From positions 1-6,088 of the forward strand of contig CALFEM010000154.1 in NCBI GenBank assembly GCA_937950105.1: a stretch of DNA of 6,088 nucleotides. The letters are read 5' to 3'. Shown piece after piece: positions 5,561 through 6,088 of this stretch. Made by a program: the position numbers and the translations under genes. The DNA is from an uncultured Alphaproteobacteria bacterium. Its GTDB lineage: Bacteria > Pseudomonadota > Alphaproteobacteria > Rhizobiales > Hyphomicrobiaceae. The notes beneath the pieces are model-generated. The model was not told the origin of the DNA, ran no database searches, and saw only the letters and a program-made list of their open reading frames with translations. Positions within the stretch are counted from its first letter, which is position 1, and the number at the start of each line of letters is the position of its first letter.

Positions 5561-5730
5561 CGGCAGGGTCCAACGCACCAAGGACGTGGCGCCCGGACGA
5601 CGTGGTGCCGGAGGGCGCGGACGGAGCGGCGGAGCTTCTTCGGTATTGGCCGCGACGCCAGCCGTCGTGACAACGACAAGGGCCGCCCGGTGATCCGGAC
5701 GGCCCTCGCGTACCAGCCAGAAGGCGGTGC
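5561..5730. terminator. Convergent intergenic region with terminator-like hairpin (5679-5706)
   Basis: This gap lies between the convergent hspQ and IalB-family genes. AGGGCCG (5679-5685) pairs with CGGCCCT (5700-5706), and after one C/A mismatch CCGG (5687-5690) pairs with CCGG (5695-5698) around TGAT. This is a long GC-rich stem. On the minus strand it is followed by TGTCGTTGT, moderately T-rich, so it suits the IalB-family gene. On the plus strand there is no T-run, so termination of hspQ there is less sure. I see no gene in the gap. Confidence 0.6.
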
Positions 5731-6088
5731 TTACTTCTTCTTTTCGCCGGCGGCCGCAGCGGCGGCGGCACCCGGAGGCGGGTCGAGCAGCTTGGCGGCG
5801 TCCTGCTTGGCCTTCTGCTCTTCCTTCATCTTCTCGACCATCTGCGCCTGACGGTCGCGGATCTGCTTCATCAGCTCACCGCGCGCCTTGGCGTACTTCT
5901 CGTTGTCGACCGGCGGGCCGTCGAACGTGGCGGCGAAGCCGTCGAGCGGAACCGGGAAGCCGACGGGCTGAGCCGCTGCGTTGAGCGCCAGCACCATCAC
6001 GCCGCCACCCTTCTTCATGCTGTCGATGAACTCGGCCGTCGCCTCGATCTCGGCGGTGCAGCCGGCCGGATGGCAGAGCGAGTACTTG
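5731..6088 (-). CDS. Invasion-associated locus B (IalB) family protein, C-terminal part
   Basis: Only the last 118 codons are in the window; the frame runs through the right edge, so the ATG at 6018 is internal and not the start. The visible part has YSLCHPAGCTAEIEAT with two cysteines likely to form a disulfide, EFIDSMKKGGGVMVLALNAAAQPVGFPVPLDGFAATFDGPPVDNEKY in short conserved blocks, then a charged helical stretch (KARGELMKQIRDRQAQMVEKMKEEQKAKQ) and a low-complexity tail of Pro, Ala and Lys ending GEKKK. IalB-family proteins are secreted and named for a Bartonella locus that aids erythrocyte invasion, but they are widespread in free-living Hyphomicrobiales, so the name implies nothing about virulence here. 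The signal peptide should lie outside. Convergent with hspQ. Confidence 0.9.
   Translation of the reverse strand, partial: KYSLCHPAGCTAEIEATAEFIDSMKKGGGVMVLALNAAAQPVGFPVPLDGFAATFDGPPVDNEKYAKARGELMKQIRDRQAQMVEKMKEEQKAKQDAAKLLDPPPGAAAAAAAGEKKK

Noticed and set aside
5078..5581. Minus-strand open frame of 167 codons across the repeat and hspQ
   Set aside because: It is antisense to hspQ and its end is translated repeat unit 2; no domain is visible.

Overview
The window is GC-rich chromosomal DNA that looks alphaproteobacterial, most likely from the order Hyphomicrobiales (Rhizobiales). This rests on four things: a fabD-fabG fatty-acid operon, an IalB-family gene, an HspQ of the long alphaproteobacterial type, and a tandem pair of RIME-like palindromic repeats. 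I cannot name the genus. No RNA gene, CRISPR array, insertion sequence or phage gene is visible.

Layout. Bases 1-279 hold no gene and look like the fabG-to-next-gene spacer, with a Shine-Dalgarno-like sequence at the very edge; acpP is the expected next gene but lies outside. Bases 280-2030 (minus strand) carry fabD then fabG, two steps of type II fatty acid synthesis. Bases 2031-2393 are a divergent intergenic region. A small secreted protein with a CHAP/NlpC-like cysteine-peptidase domain follows on the plus strand (2394-2909). It converges on a secreted one-domain fasciclin (FAS1) protein (2998-3585, minus), and a hairpin between them can terminate both. A 227-bp divergent region rich in inverted and direct repeats separates the FAS1 gene from a malyl-CoA lyase gene (3813-4862, plus). 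That gene ends in a strong intrinsic terminator (4945-4979), followed at once by two related long palindromes (4984-5049 and 5059-5122). hspQ follows (5213-5560, plus), and the 3' part of an IalB-family gene enters from the right edge (5731-6088, minus).

The genes mostly look like independent transcription units; only fabD-fabG is a clear operon. The window shows no evident new multi-gene system. The points most worth a second look are the malyl-CoA lyase, which resembles the long Chloroflexus type more than the short type known from Methylobacterium and Rhodobacter; the motif-dense FAS1/mcl intergenic region with a candidate ECF-sigma promoter and possible operators; and the tandem palindromic element between mcl and hspQ.
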